A stretch of 50,000 bases of DNA, taken from positions 51,745,662-51,795,661 of the forward strand of contig OX442314.1 in assembly GCA_949358305.1 (NCBI GenBank), in the 5' to 3' direction. The stretch is from Strigamia acuminata. Its lineage: Eukaryota; Arthropoda; Chilopoda; Geophilomorpha; Linotaeniidae. Shown piece by piece: positions 22,773 to 33,235 of this stretch (position 1 is its first letter; each line of letters begins with the position of its first letter). Under the pieces are notes generated by a model. The model did no database searches and was not told the DNA's origin. It saw only the letters and a list, made by a program, of their open reading frames with translations. The translations under genes and the position numbers were made by a program.

Positions 22773-23551
22773 TTAGTGGAGAATTCGCTCACTGTCCCGT
22801 TTCTTCGACTCGCGGGTAACCGCCGGTGCGTCGGAGGAGCCACCAGTGTTGGGTGGCGGCTAAAAAAAAAAAAAAAAAAAAAAAAACGAATGTTTGTCGA
22901 AATACGGGGAAAAAAAGGTGCGTACATGCACGGTGAACGTTTTCCACCGACTGACTCACTCACCATGCGCATCAGCATTCTAACTATAGCGCGGTGCGCG
23001 TCCAACGCCAAACGCGAGAACACGGGGCCTCCAGCCGGGAGCAACTCGACTCCATCGGCGACGTCTCGGTCGTCGCTCTCTTCCTCCTCTTCCTCTTCAT
23101 CTTCTTCTTCTTCCTCTTCTTCTCCTTCTCCTCCCTCTCCTCCTTCTTCGCCCTCTCCCTCCTCCGCCACTGTCTTTGCCGGAGCCTCCAGCCCGCCCGA
23201 CAAGGGAGCGGCGGACGACGTAGATGGGACGGCGTCGCTCGACGACGAGGCGACGACGCGCGCTGGCGACGATTCTCCGTCTTGACGCGGCTGGAAAATG
23301 GAGGGGGAATAGGCGAATGAATAGACGAATGAACGACGACAATCTTGACGGGATACCTTTTTGGTTGGCGCCGGATCGCCCGCTTCCCCGGGACGCTTTA
23401 CCGTTCGCTGCGTCTCCGGCGACTGTGGCTGCGTCGGCGTCTCCGACGTCCCCGGTGACGGTGGTTGCGACGGTAGCTGCGACTGCGGCGGCTGCAGCTG
23501 CGTCAGCGCCTCGTTCTCGCTCCCACTCTCGCTCTCGTTTTCGATCGGCAT
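22773..23551 (-). CDS. Small Ser/Pro/Glu-rich protein, unknown
   Basis: Three exons: 23551-23357, 23290-22964, 22859-22773. All are phase 0 with GT-AG borders, giving 202 residues with TAA at 22773-22775. The ATG directly follows CTCTACAG. Exon 1 encodes acidic/Gln-Pro-rich sequence (MPIENESESGSENE, then QPPSQLP-like repeats). Exon 2 has a Ser/Ala stretch, a long glutamate run and a short hydrophobic end (FSRLALDAHRAIVRMLMRM). Exon 3 encodes 28 residues. The same frame is open across both introns, so splicing rests only on the sites and the simple-sequence introns. No paralogue is present in the window and I do not recognise it. Confidence 0.5.
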
Positions 23552-24367
23552 CTGTAGAGAAGGAATAAATTAAATTAAATTGAATTAAATCGAAGCGCGA
23601 GCGCGGTAAAACCGAAAGAAGAAGGGGTGGAGGTGAGGAAAAGAGACCGAAGGACGAGCGAGAGGGGGGCGCTATAGTTTCACCGCACGACTCGTTGCAC
23701 TATACGAATTGCCCCGAAACAAACGCCTATTTATTTCTTTATTTTTTTTTATTTATTCATTCATTCGTTAATCTCGTCCACTCGTTAAGTTTTATCAAAT
23801 TCGTTAAACTCGTTCGTCCATTCGTCAAATTGGTCGTTTCGTCTAGCGACGAGAACAACGGCGACGCTAACGTTTACGCGAGTAACTCGGTGAGTTCGTG
23901 CATTCTGCGCACGCAAAACGCGAACGCGGCCAATTGACAAAATAACATTTTACAAGTAATGGTTTAATAATTTACCTCCGTGTGCGAAGCGCGTGTCGCG
24001 TCCATTGTGTCTGTCTGTCTGATTTTGGCGAATGAACCGACGCGACGCCCGGTGATAACAATGGCGATAATGACACGCGACGTAGCATACTTCTAGCTAA
24101 ACAACAATAATAATAATAATTCATTAAAAAAATAAAATGAAATAGAATAATTAAATAAACAAACAAAATAATAAATAGATAAATAAATAAATAAATAAAT
24201 AAATAAGTCGAAAATAAATAAACTAGCGGCGGGACGGGCCGAGGTCAGAGATTTTGCTCCGTTCTCGCGTCTGTCTATTCCGGGTAGAGGGAGGGAGCGA
24301 ACGGGCGCGCGCCGGACATCGCTCGGAATTAAAAAACGGGTAACGGGGGAAGACAGACAGTCGAAAT
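23552..24367. other. Intergenic, no gene seen
   Basis: AT-rich simple sequence and a probable upstream region of the minus-strand gene starting at 23551. An (AAAT)n run is at 24175-24206. Confidence 0.55.
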
Positions 24368-24692
24368 TTGATTCCCCGGTCGTGGAATCGACTCCGCGAC
24401 CCGTGCTTTAACGGTTAATTGGATTATCTTCGTCGTGACTTATCGGGATAAAAATTTTATAGAAAATCGGCCGTATCGTATTTTATTTTCATCTTCCGAG
24501 GGTCTCGCGTCGTCGTTGTGGACGGGAGTCTTCCCGAACACGTTCGACGGGCTTCGCGAATGCTTTCAGATCGGACGCGGAACTCGGGCCCGCCGCTCGG
24601 TCGAGCGGCGCCAGTACCCGCCGAGCGGCGCGGTATCCGATCAAATAACTCCCTTGCTTCGTCACGGTCTCGGACTGGCCTTCGGGCCGGTC
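24368..24692 (+). ncRNA. Candidate structured RNA unit 1
   Basis: First and most diverged block A (TTGATTCCCC start). The core has CGGGA-GTCT-TCCCG and GCCGCTC-GGTC-GAGCGGC hairpins; the terminal hairpin is at 24673-24692. The transcript start is unknown, possibly some 25-30 nt after the ATAAAAATTTTATAG element. Confidence 0.35.
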
Positions 24693-24950
24693 AAAATAAC
24701 AAATAAATGAATAAATCGAAAATAGAACGCCCCCGTCCCGGCGAGACTAGGGGCGGGTGGCGTCGTTGAGCGGCGGCAGCGGCGGCGGTAGCCCCGACGA
24801 CTCGCCCCGAAAATAAGCTCCCGCACCAGCATTCCTTCGTCCGTCTAAACCTCGCAGCGCGTGCGGTCGCGTGCATTCTACTCGTGTCCGGTGTGGCGAT
24901 CGGTACAGAGTAAAAAAAAGATCACCCGAAAAAGAAAGACGATTAAAGTT

Positions 24951-25283
24951 TTAATTCTCCGGTCGTGGAACCGACTTTGCGGTTCGTGCTTTAACCGTTA
25001 ATTAGGTTATCTTCGTCGCAACTCGTCGTAATAAAAATTTCACAGAAAATCAGCCGTTTCGTATTTTATTTTCATCTTCCGGGGGTCTCGCGCCGTCGTT
25101 GTGGACGGGAGTCTTCCCGAACACGTTCGATGGGTTTTGCCGACACTTTCAGATCGAATGCGGAACTCGGGCCCGTCGCTCGGTCGAGCGGCGCCAGTAC
25201 CCGCCGAGCGGCACGGTATCCGATACCCGTCTTTTTTAAACCTCCCTTGCTTCGTCGGTCTCAGACTGGCCTTCGGGTCGGTC
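24951..25283 (+). ncRNA. Candidate structured RNA unit 2
   Basis: Core closely related to units 1, 7 and 8. The terminal hairpin at 25264-25283 has GGTCGGTC instead of GGCCGGTC, turning a G-C pair into G-U while keeping the stem. Confidence 0.35.
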
Positions 25284-25311
25284 AAAATAAATAAATAAAT
25301 AAATAAATGAA

Positions 25312-25362
<51 letters not shown>

Positions 25363-25613
25363 GTAGGTCGGGAAATAGAACGCGTTCGTCCCGGCGAATA
25401 GTGGCAGCTGGGGTCGTCGAGTGAGTGGCGGCGGCAGCGGCAACCTCGATGACTCGCCCCGAAAATAAAGTCCCGCGTCGGCATCCCTTCGTGCGTCCTT
25501 CGTCCGTCTAATCCTCGCAGCGCGTGCGGTCGCGTGCATTCTACTCGTGTCCGATGTAGCGACCGGTACGAGGTAAAAAAAATATCACACGAAAAAGAAA
25601 GACGATTAAAATT

Positions 25614-25958
25614 TTAATTCTCCGGTTGTGGAACCGACTTCGCGGTTCGTGCTTTAATCGTTAATTAGATTATCGTCGTCGCAATTTATCGGAATAAAAT
25701 TTTTACGGAAAATTGACATTTCCGTATTTCATTTTCATCTTTCGGGGGTCTTGCGCCGTCATAATCGGAGCGAGTCTCGCTCGATGCGTTCGACGGACTT
25801 TGTGGGAGTTTCCAGATCGCCAGCGGAACGAGGGGCCGTGGCTCGTCCGAGCGGCGCAGTACCCGTCGAGTGGCGCGGTACCCGAGTTCTTGCATCCAAC
25901 GGTGGACACATCTTTGTCGAGAGCACCTCTCGGTCTCAGACCGGCCTTCGGGCCGGTC
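25614..25958 (+). ncRNA. Candidate structured RNA unit 3
   Basis: The core diverges, but the first hairpin is kept with new bases (GAGCGA-GTC-TCGCTC). A GTACC...GGTAC pairing is perfect here where units 1 and 2 have GTACC...GGTAT. The terminal hairpin at 25939-25958 has GACC, turning the usual U-G pair into C-G. Confidence 0.35.
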
Positions 25959-26211
25959 AAAAAAAATAAACAAATAAATAAATAAATAAATAAATAAACG
26001 AGTCGGCGAATAAAGGCGGTTGGGGTCGCTGGACGGTGGCGGTGGTGGTGGCAGCGGCAACCCCGACGACTCGTCGCAAAAGATAAGCTCCCGCGCCGGC
26101 ATCCGTTTGCTCGTCTAAACCTCGCAGTGCGCGTGCGGTCGCGTGCATTCTACTCGTGTCCGATGTGGCGATCGGCATAGATCACCCGAAAAAGGAAAGA
26201 CGATTAAAATT

Positions 26212-26602
26212 TTAATTCTCCGGTCGTGGCACCGACTTTGCGGCTCGTGCTTTAACCGTTAATTAGGTTATCTTCGTCGTAATTCGTTGGAATAAAATTT
26301 TTATAGAAAATCAGCCGTTATGCATTTTATTTTCATCTTCCGGGGGTCTCGTGCCGTCGTAGTAGGCGTTAGTTTCAATCATCGCGTTCTACGGATTTTG
26401 AGGGGATCCTCAGATCGAGACCAAAGTGAGAGGGCCGTCGCCCCCGTCTCGTGCGCCGCTCGATCCCCGTTGGATGACAAGATGGCATTCGCCTCTCCCA
26501 CCCGAGGATCGGTCGGTGGTGCGGTATTTATGCTTGTGCACCAAATGGGTGGTCGACAGGTCCCCAATCGGTCTCGGGCTCAGACTGGCCTTCGGGCCGG
26601 TC
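26212..26602 (+). ncRNA. Candidate structured RNA unit 4
   Basis: Longest core, of a second type shared in part with units 5 and 6 (GATCGAGACC). The GC hairpins of units 1-3 are missing. Terminal hairpin at 26583-26602. Confidence 0.3.
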
Positions 26603-26865
26603 AAAATAACAAATAAATGAATAAATCGGAAATAGAACGCTCCCGTCCCGGCGAGACTAGGGGCGGGTGGCGTCGTTGAGCGGCGGCAGCGGCGGCGGTA
26701 GCCCCGACGACTCGCCCCGAAAAAAGGCTCCCGCACCGGCATTTCTTCGTCCGTCTAAACCTCGCAGCGCGCGTGCGGTCGCGTGCATTCTACTCGTGTC
26801 CGGTGTGGCGATCGGTACGGGGTAAAAAAAAAATATTACACGCAAAAGGAAAGACGATTAAAATT

Positions 26866-27239
26866 TTAGTTCTCCGGTCGTGGAACCGACTTTGTGGTTT
26901 GCGTTTTAACCGTTAATTAGGTTATCTTCGTCGCACTTTATCGCAATAAAAATTTTATAGGAAACCCGCCGCTCCGCATTTTATTTTCACCTCCCGGGGG
27001 TCTTGCGCCGTCGTATTCGATGGCAGTCGCCTTCGGTGCGTTCAATTGACCCCGTGAGTGCTTTCGGATCGAGACCGATGTGAGAGGTCGACATTCACGC
27101 CCCGACGATCGGTGCGGACCACTGGCATTTTTTCACCCATCCGTTTATCGGTCGTCGGTCCGATGCACGCTCCAGCCAGTGATTTTGTCGACGGGTCTCC
27201 GAGAGCGGTCTCGGTCTCAGACTGGCCTTCGGGCCGGTC
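26866..27239 (+). ncRNA. Candidate structured RNA unit 5
   Basis: Second-type core. The first hairpin is kept as CGATGGC-AGTC-GCCTTCG with one internal mismatch. Terminal hairpin at 27220-27239. Confidence 0.3.
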
Positions 27240-27534
27240 AAAATAATAAATAAATAAATAAATAAATAAATGGATCGGAAATAGGTCGCACCCGTCCCGG
27301 CGAGAATAAGGGTGGGTGGCGTCGTTGAGCGACGTCAGCGGCAGCGACGTCAGCGGCAGCGACAGCCCCGACGACTAACTCGCCCCGAAAATAAGGTCCT
27401 GCGCCGGCATCCGTTCGTTCGTTCAAACCTCGCAGCGCTCGTGCGGTCGCGTGCATTCTACTCGTGTCCGACGTGGCGATCGGTACGGAGTAAAAAAAAA
27501 AAAGATCATCAGAGAAAGGAAGACGATTAAAATT

Positions 27535-27895
27535 TTAATTCTCCAGTCGTGGCACCGACTTTGCGGTTCGTGCTTTAACCGTTAATTAGGTTATCTTCGT
27601 TGTGGCAGATTCGAATAAAAGTTTTACAAAATAATCGTCGTTTTACATTTTTAAATCATTTCCCAGGGACCGTGTACCGTCGCAGTCGATGCGAGTCCCG
27701 GTCATCGCATCCGATAGACATTGCGGACGTTTTTCAGATCGAGACTGGAGTACCTGTTGAGTACCAAATGGCCGGTCGGTCGTTGGTGTGGTTCCGTCTC
27801 CTAAAATGTTCGTCGCCATTTTCTGTTGGTCGAGTCGCCTACCATCCAATGGTCGGTCGGTGGGTCTCGGTCTCAGACTGGCCTTCGGGCCGGTC
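27535..27895 (+). ncRNA. Candidate structured RNA unit 6
   Basis: Block A is altered near the A/T-rich element (CATTTTTAAATCATTTCCC). The core has a 7-bp stem GATGCGA...TCGCATC around the shared AGTC. Terminal hairpin at 27876-27895. Confidence 0.3.
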
Positions 27896-28159
27896 AAAAT
27901 AACAAATAAATGAATAAATCGGAAATAGAACGTCCCCGTCCCGGCCAGAATAGGGGCAGGTGGTGTCGTTGAGCGGCGTCAGCGGCAGCGACAGCCCGGA
28001 CGAATCGCCCCGAAAATAAGGTCCTGCGCTGGCATCCGTTTGTTCGTTCAAACCTCGCAGCGCTCGTGCGGTCGCGTGCATTCTACTCGTGTCCGACGTG
28101 GCGATCGGTACGGAGTAAAAAAAAAAAAGATCATCAGAGAAAGGAAGACGATTAAAATT

Positions 28160-28485
28160 TTAATTCTCCGGTCGTGGCACCGACTTTGCGGTTCGTACTT
28201 TAACCGTTAATTAGGTTATCTTCGTCGTAATTCGTTGGAATAAAAATTTTATAGAAAATGAGCCGTTTCGTATTTTATTTTCATCTTCCGGGGGTCTCGC
28301 GCCGTCGTTGTGGACGGGAGTCTTCCCGAACACGTTCGATGGGTTTTGCCAACACTTTCAGATCGAACTCGGGACTCGGGCCCGCCGCTCGGTCGAGCGG
28401 CGCACAGTACCCGCCGAGCGGCGCGGTATCCGATATAAAAGGACCCTTGCTTCGCCACGGTCTCAGACTGGCCTTCGGGCCGGTC
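28160..28485 (+). ncRNA. Candidate structured RNA unit 7
   Basis: Core nearly identical to unit 8 over its first 150 bp, with CGGGA-GTCT-TCCCG and GCCGCTC-GGTC-GAGCGGC. Terminal hairpin at 28466-28485. Confidence 0.35.
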
Positions 28486-28754
28486 AAAATAATAAATAAA
28501 TAAATAAATAAATAAGTCCGAAAATGGAACGTATCCGTCCCGACGAATAGATGCGGTTGGGGTCGTTGAGCGACAGCGGCGGCAGCGGCAGCCCCGACGA
28601 CTCGCCCCGAAAATAAGCTCCCTTACCGGCATTCCTTCGACCGTCTAAACCTCGCAGCATGCGTGCGGTCGCGTGCATTCTACTCGTGTCCGATGTGGCG
28701 ATCGGTACGAGGTAAAAAAAAATATCACACGAAAAAAGAAAGACGATTAAAATT

Positions 28755-29088
28755 TTAATTCTTCGGTCGTGGGACCGACTTTGCGGTCCGTGCTTTAACC
28801 GATAATTAGGTTATCTTCGTCGTAATTCGTTAGAATAAAAATTTTATAGAAAATGAGCCGTTTCGTATTTTATTTTCATCTTCCGGGGGTCTCGCGCCGT
28901 CGTTGTGGACGGGAGTCTTCCCGAACACGTTCGATGGGTTTTGCCAACACTTTCAGATCGAACTCGGGACTCGGGCCCGCCGCTCGGTCGAGCGGCGCAC
29001 AGTACCCGCCGAGCGGCGCGGTATTCGATACCCGTCTTTGTAAAAGCAGCCGTGCTTTTTCGGTCTCAGACTGGCCTTCGGGCCGGTC
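28755..29088 (+). ncRNA. Candidate structured RNA unit 8
   Basis: Last unit; block A begins TTAATTCTTCGG. The terminal hairpin is at 29069-29088, after which block B is missing and unrelated sequence begins near 29110, marking the array end. Confidence 0.35.
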
Positions 29089-29110
29089 AAAATAATAAAT
29101 AAATAAGTCG

Positions 29111-30343
29111 AGAATGGGCCACCGCCGGCCGGTGGGGCCAATCGTCGCGGGTGGGCGGGGCAGGCAGCCAACCGTCCACCGATCGATCGATCGATTGATT
29201 GATCGACCGACCAATCAATCGGTTTTCAGATTTCGGGTTTTCACGGGTCCCAGGTTTTTCAGGTTTTTCAGATTTTTCAGATTTCAGATTTCAGATTTCA
29301 GATTTCAGATTTCACATCGAATAATGTACGGAGTCTCTTCGGTGCCATTCTCATTTTGACCGTTAAGGACAGACAGACTGCTCCTCGACCAGGACCGACT
29401 AATGCGACAACTAGACCCGTCGCTCGTCGCGCGAGCCCGCCTCATTTTTTTCGCTCGTTTATTCACGCTTAGTTTTAAGAAAAATTTTCAAATTTTACAA
29501 ATGTACACGAATAAAAAGACCGTTTACTTTTCGCTCCAATTGTTTATTCTTTATACGCCTTTACAACTCACTCTTACGAGAAGATAAATAGAAAACGAGA
29601 AAATATAATCGATCGACCACGCCGTCGGCGCCTAACCCGAACCCGTAGTCCCCGCTTCGTTCTTCTCCTCCCCCGTCCACGGGACGGGCCGAACACCGAA
29701 CACCGAGCGCCGAGCGCTGCGCGGGCACCTGGTGGCGCAACCGGGCAACATGACGCGGCACGATTCAAAACGCCGATCATTTATTCGTTTCATTTTATTT
29801 TGTTTCGTTTCGTTTCATTTTATTGTTTCACTTTGTTTTATTTTGTTTCATTTTTTCTTTTTAATTCGCATCGCCGAGCGTCGCGTCGCAGCGCCGTGAC
29901 ATCGAGGTGAACAGCGGATCAAGCTTTTCCCCGCCATTGTTGTGCCCTTCTCCTTCTTCGCGACGCACACGCGTACATATATCGGTTCGTTGGACTCCGT
30001 AGAGTGGGAAAAACAAACAAACAAACAAACAAAAAAAAAACGAACAAACGAGTAAGTAAGGCTATCCAATCGCATTATTTCTTAAAAAAAAAAAACAAAC
30101 AAACGAGAGAAGAAACGGAGCGGGCGAATAAAAACGGCGTGCCATGCGGGACAGCGTGCGTGAGCACGGAGGAGGGGGGAAACCCCGTCGATATCAAGCG
30201 ACTAGATTCAACGTTGGTTTTGTGGTTACTACTCGCGGCGCTATTATTTGTCCGTCCGTTCGTCCGTTAATCGGTCTAACGAATTAACCAATTAATTGAT
30301 TAAACGACCAATTCGTTTATAAGTAGGCGATTGATTGACGAAA
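29111..30343. other. Intergenic region left of the large twin-finger gene
   Basis: No gene is supported. It has (GATC/GATT)n near 29178-29220, a (TTTCAGA)n run near 29250-29310, (ATTTT/GTTTC)n near 29790-29855 and (AAAC)n near 30010-30040. The last 100 bp before the ATG are (ATTAATTG)-like and probably hold the promoter or leader. Confidence 0.55.
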
Positions 30344-31645
30344 ATGGACGACGAGCAACGAGGAGTGGGCGAAGAACGGACGGGAGTGAACCCCGAGGGC
30401 GGAGGTGTCACGGAGACCCACGCGGAAACGGGCGCCGAGGAGGTGGTGCACGTTTTGTCGTCGCCGTACGGAACAGCGGGAACCGAGAGCGCGGACCCGG
30501 GCGCCAGCCAGTCGTTTCCGAGCACGTTGTCCGGATTGGAAGGTGTGCGCAAACCCCGTCCAATGTAAGTACCACGGCGCGACCGAGTTCGTGCGGGATA
30601 CCATTTACATTTGTTTTCGTTTTTCGATAGACGACTCGACAGCGACAACGACGACGACAACGACAATGGCAATGGCAACAACGGCGGTGGCGGCGACAAC
30701 GGCAACGGCGGCAACGAAGCCAACGACGGCAACAGCGGCGGTGACGGGGCAACGGGGCGCGAGGTCGAAGCCATGCAAGCCAAGATCAACACCCTGGAAG
30801 TTGAACTGGAAGAATTGAGGTCGAACCTCGCCAACCACGGCGAAAGACTGGGGGCTCTCGAGGCGATGCTCCCAGTCCCTCCCAGCGGGTCGCAGTCGCA
30901 ACAAACAGACTTTGGCTCCTACGACTCTGCGAAGGTGAGCAACGGCGCCCGCCCGTGTCGTCGATTCACTCGTTTTTTCTTCTTCTTCTTCTTCTTCTTC
31001 TCCTTCGTTCAGGACAAGCCCGTTCGCAGCAGGGCGGGGATGTGTTGGCTGTGCCGCAGGAAACGCGCGAACTACGCCTACGCCTACGACGACGACGACG
31101 GCGACGGCGACGACGACGACGATGGCGGCGGATGGAAACCGGCTGGCCCACTCAGGGACATTGGCGATCACTGGCGGAGTGTGCACACCGTGGCCAAAGA
31201 CTTTGAGGCGGCCAGGAAATTGCTGCGCGGCCACATCGGCACATTCGACGGCTTTTGCCAGGTACGTATGTGTTTCCTCGCGCGGTCGCTCGGTGTCGTC
31301 GCTGAACAAATCGTATGTTTTTTTTTTTTTGTTTTTTTACCCGACAGGAACTGTTTTCGACGACGGAGCACGCGCCCGACTGCCCTTTGTGCGACACGCA
31401 GCCGGATGACCTGAGGCAACATCTTTGGACGAAACATAAATTTTACGTACCGATCGCGACGATAAGGTCGAGCATCGACCAAAGGGGGTGCGACGAACCG
31501 AAACTACCGGCGCCGAAACGCCCGGCGCCGCAACGTGTCTCGGATCAACCGAAACGACGAAAGGGCGAGGCAGAAAAGAAGGTGAAAGAAAAACGTTTCG
31601 GTTTATTCGTTCGTCCATTGATTATTTTAATTTTTTATTCACTCA

Positions 31646-31680
<35 letters not shown>

Positions 31681-32478
31681 ACACACACACAGGTAGTCAT
31701 CCCAGTAGAACAAAGCTACTTGGACCTGATGAAGGAAGGGTACACGAAGTGGATGTCGAACGTGCGTGACTGACTCGCGTCGAGGACTCGATCAATCTAT
31801 CGATCGAATTGACTCGTTCGTTTTCTTTTTCAGGAAGCCATCGACATGGTGCAACAACGCCCGGTGCTGGATCTCCTCTTCGGAAAGGACAAAGTCAGGG
31901 GCTTGTTTTCCATGCCCGCTTCTTTCCCTTCCCCGCGTCCCTCTCCTCTCGCTGGTACCTTTCGCATTGCCCCCGCTGCTGCAACTGCTCTTCGCACCGC
32001 CGAACAACAAGCCAAATCCGCCGCCGAGCAACGCGCCAAATCCGCCGCCGAGCAACGCGCCAAATCCGCCGCCGAGCAACGCGCCAAATCCGCCGCCGAG
32101 CAACGCGCCAAATCCGCCGCCGAGCAACGCGCCAAATCCGCCGCCGAGCAACGCGCCAAATCCGCCGCCGAGCAACGCGCCAAATCCGCCGCCGAGCAAC
32201 GTGCCAAACCCACCACCGAGCAACGCGCCAAATCTACTGTTGTTGCCGCTAAACACGCCGGATCCATTAAACGTGCAGACGACAATAGCAACAGCAGCAG
32301 CAGCAGCGGCGGCGACGACGACGGCGCCGAGGACAGTGGTGCCGACCTCTTCACCGGCGCCCGCCCCGATCGTGGTGCCGGTGCCGGTGCCACCAGCAAG
32401 TCCCGAGAATACGACGTCGACCTCTCGCGCGATCCCATCACCGTACGCGGCTTCACTTTCGTGCGTAGTCGGGTACCC
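30344..32478 (+). CDS. Large twin-finger/PHD-like protein, 5' part (split by Copia)
   Basis: Exons 30344-30564, 30631-30934, 31013-31261, 31348-31581, 31693-31761 and 31834 onward, GT-AG borders with agreeing phases. Exon 1 is acidic. Exon 2 has an Asn/Asp/Gly run and a leucine heptad coiled coil (around EVEAMQAKINTLEVELEEL). Exon 3 carries finger 1, CWLC...GDHWRSVH, with an acidic insert of 13 Asp/Gly residues. The linker AARKLLRGHI follows, ending at a phase-0 intron as in the paralogues. Exon 4 carries finger 2, CPLC-x9-HLWTKH, then a basic/proline stretch. Exon 6 begins LDLLFGKDKVRG and runs into eight AKSAAEQR repeats plus one AKPTTEQR. It is cut at 32478 by the Copia element and continues at 39743. 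The whole would be about 930 residues. Only the first intron of the twin-finger module differs from the small paralogues (lost here). Confidence 0.75.
32011..32226 (+). repeat. Nine-copy 24-bp coding minisatellite
   Basis: GCCAAATCCGCCGCCGAGCA plus ACGC, nine times; the ninth is diverged (AAACCCACCACC). It encodes AKSAAEQR in the gene's frame. The other two plus frames and two minus frames are also open across it. Confidence 0.95.
32474..32478. repeat. Target-site duplication TACCC (left)
   Basis: Identical to 39738-39742 on the far side of the element; 5 bp is the usual Copia duplication. Confidence 0.97.
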
Positions 32479-33011
32479 TGTAGAACAGAGGGGCGCAGAT
32501 ATCGGCGAGATATCGCCGAGAAGCGTGCGGCAAATTGCCGTAATGGCGTCGGTCTGCGACGCGAACGTTTGCGATACGTCGCAATACGTTTCGTAACAAG
32601 CGCGCGGCTTAAGGCCGCTTATTCGCGCACAAAAGAGCACAGAAGGTGCTTTAAAGTAAGTACAATTGTTAAAACTACTAAAAACAATTTAATTAAACGA
32701 AAATACATTACTTTGATGTGGATAAACAGTCAGGGCAACACACGCCCGTGTGTTGCGCCATCTTGGATTTTGCAAGGAAAAAAAAAGTGTGGCACTCTAG
32801 TGCCAGATAATAACATTAACATTGAAAAATAGAACAAATCTCATTAGTAGATACATAAATCGTACGGAATTTCGTACGGAACAATCGTAAAGCAAATACA
32901 AATACCGCATTTGATTCTAAAGCAGTAAAAGTTTACATCGTGTGAAATAAAATGTTAAATTGACATCAGAAACATTCGACATCGATCAAATAAATGGTCT
33001 TTAGACCCACA
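32479..33011 (-). repeat. Copia 3' LTR
   Basis: 533 bp, with TG...CA ends (element strand TGTGGGTCTAAAG ... CTGTTCTACA). Identical to 39205-39737. Contains the palindromic TCGTACGGAATTTCGTACGG. Confidence 0.97.
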
Positions 33012-33013
33012 AA

Positions 33014-33023
33014 TCCCCTCTTC
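33014..33023 (-). other. Copia polypurine tract
   Basis: GAAGAGGGGA on the minus strand ends 2 nt before the 3' LTR; it is the expected plus-strand primer site. Confidence 0.8.
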
Positions 33024-33235
33024 GATGGTGAATAATTACAGGGGAGATAGCTAACAGATGCTGGAATTACAGTGTGTTATATTCAGAAAAACAAATAATA
33101 TAGGCGAATAATCAAGCCGGGTACTGATATTGAAGAACTCTTCACTAAGGAAGCCCGAGGATTCCCACTGAACTCGATTATCCTCAACTTTGGGAAAAAT
33201 AACTTAGGAATGTCATTATTGAAGGTAGTGCAGGT

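Larger units (their letters stand above)
24368..29110 (+). repeat. Tandem array of eight ~600-700-bp units
   Basis: Units start (TTAATTCTCC or variant) at 24368, 24951, 25614, 26212, 26866, 27535, 28160 and 28755; periods are 583, 663, 598, 654, 669, 625 and 595 bp. Each unit has a conserved block A of about 130 bp (TTAATTCTCCGGTCGTGG, CCGTTAATTAGGTTATC, AATAAAAATTTTATAG), then a diverged core of about 150-230 bp. An invariant hairpin GACTGGCC-TTCG-GGCCGGTC follows, then AAAATAA with a (TAAA)n tail. Last comes block B of about 170 bp (CTCGCCCCGAAAATAAG, CGGTCGCGTGCATTCTACTC). Conserved flanks around a variable middle are unlike a plain satellite. Confidence 0.9.

Noticed and set aside
24691-28678. 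Minus-strand frame starting MHATARA... repeated in most units of the 24-29 kb array.
   Set aside because: Units differ by indels not divisible by three within block B (for example 2-nt differences in GCAGCGCG(CG)TG), and downstream residues shift frame, so the conservation is of DNA or RNA, not protein.
29561-29780. Minus-strand frames of 66-68 codons.
   Set aside because: GC-rich stretch with two overlapping frames open, no splice or paralogue support.
31117-31409. Alternative plus frames overlapping exons 3-4 of the large twin-finger gene.
   Set aside because: They lack zinc-ligand patterns and phase agreement; the chosen frame matches the paralogues.
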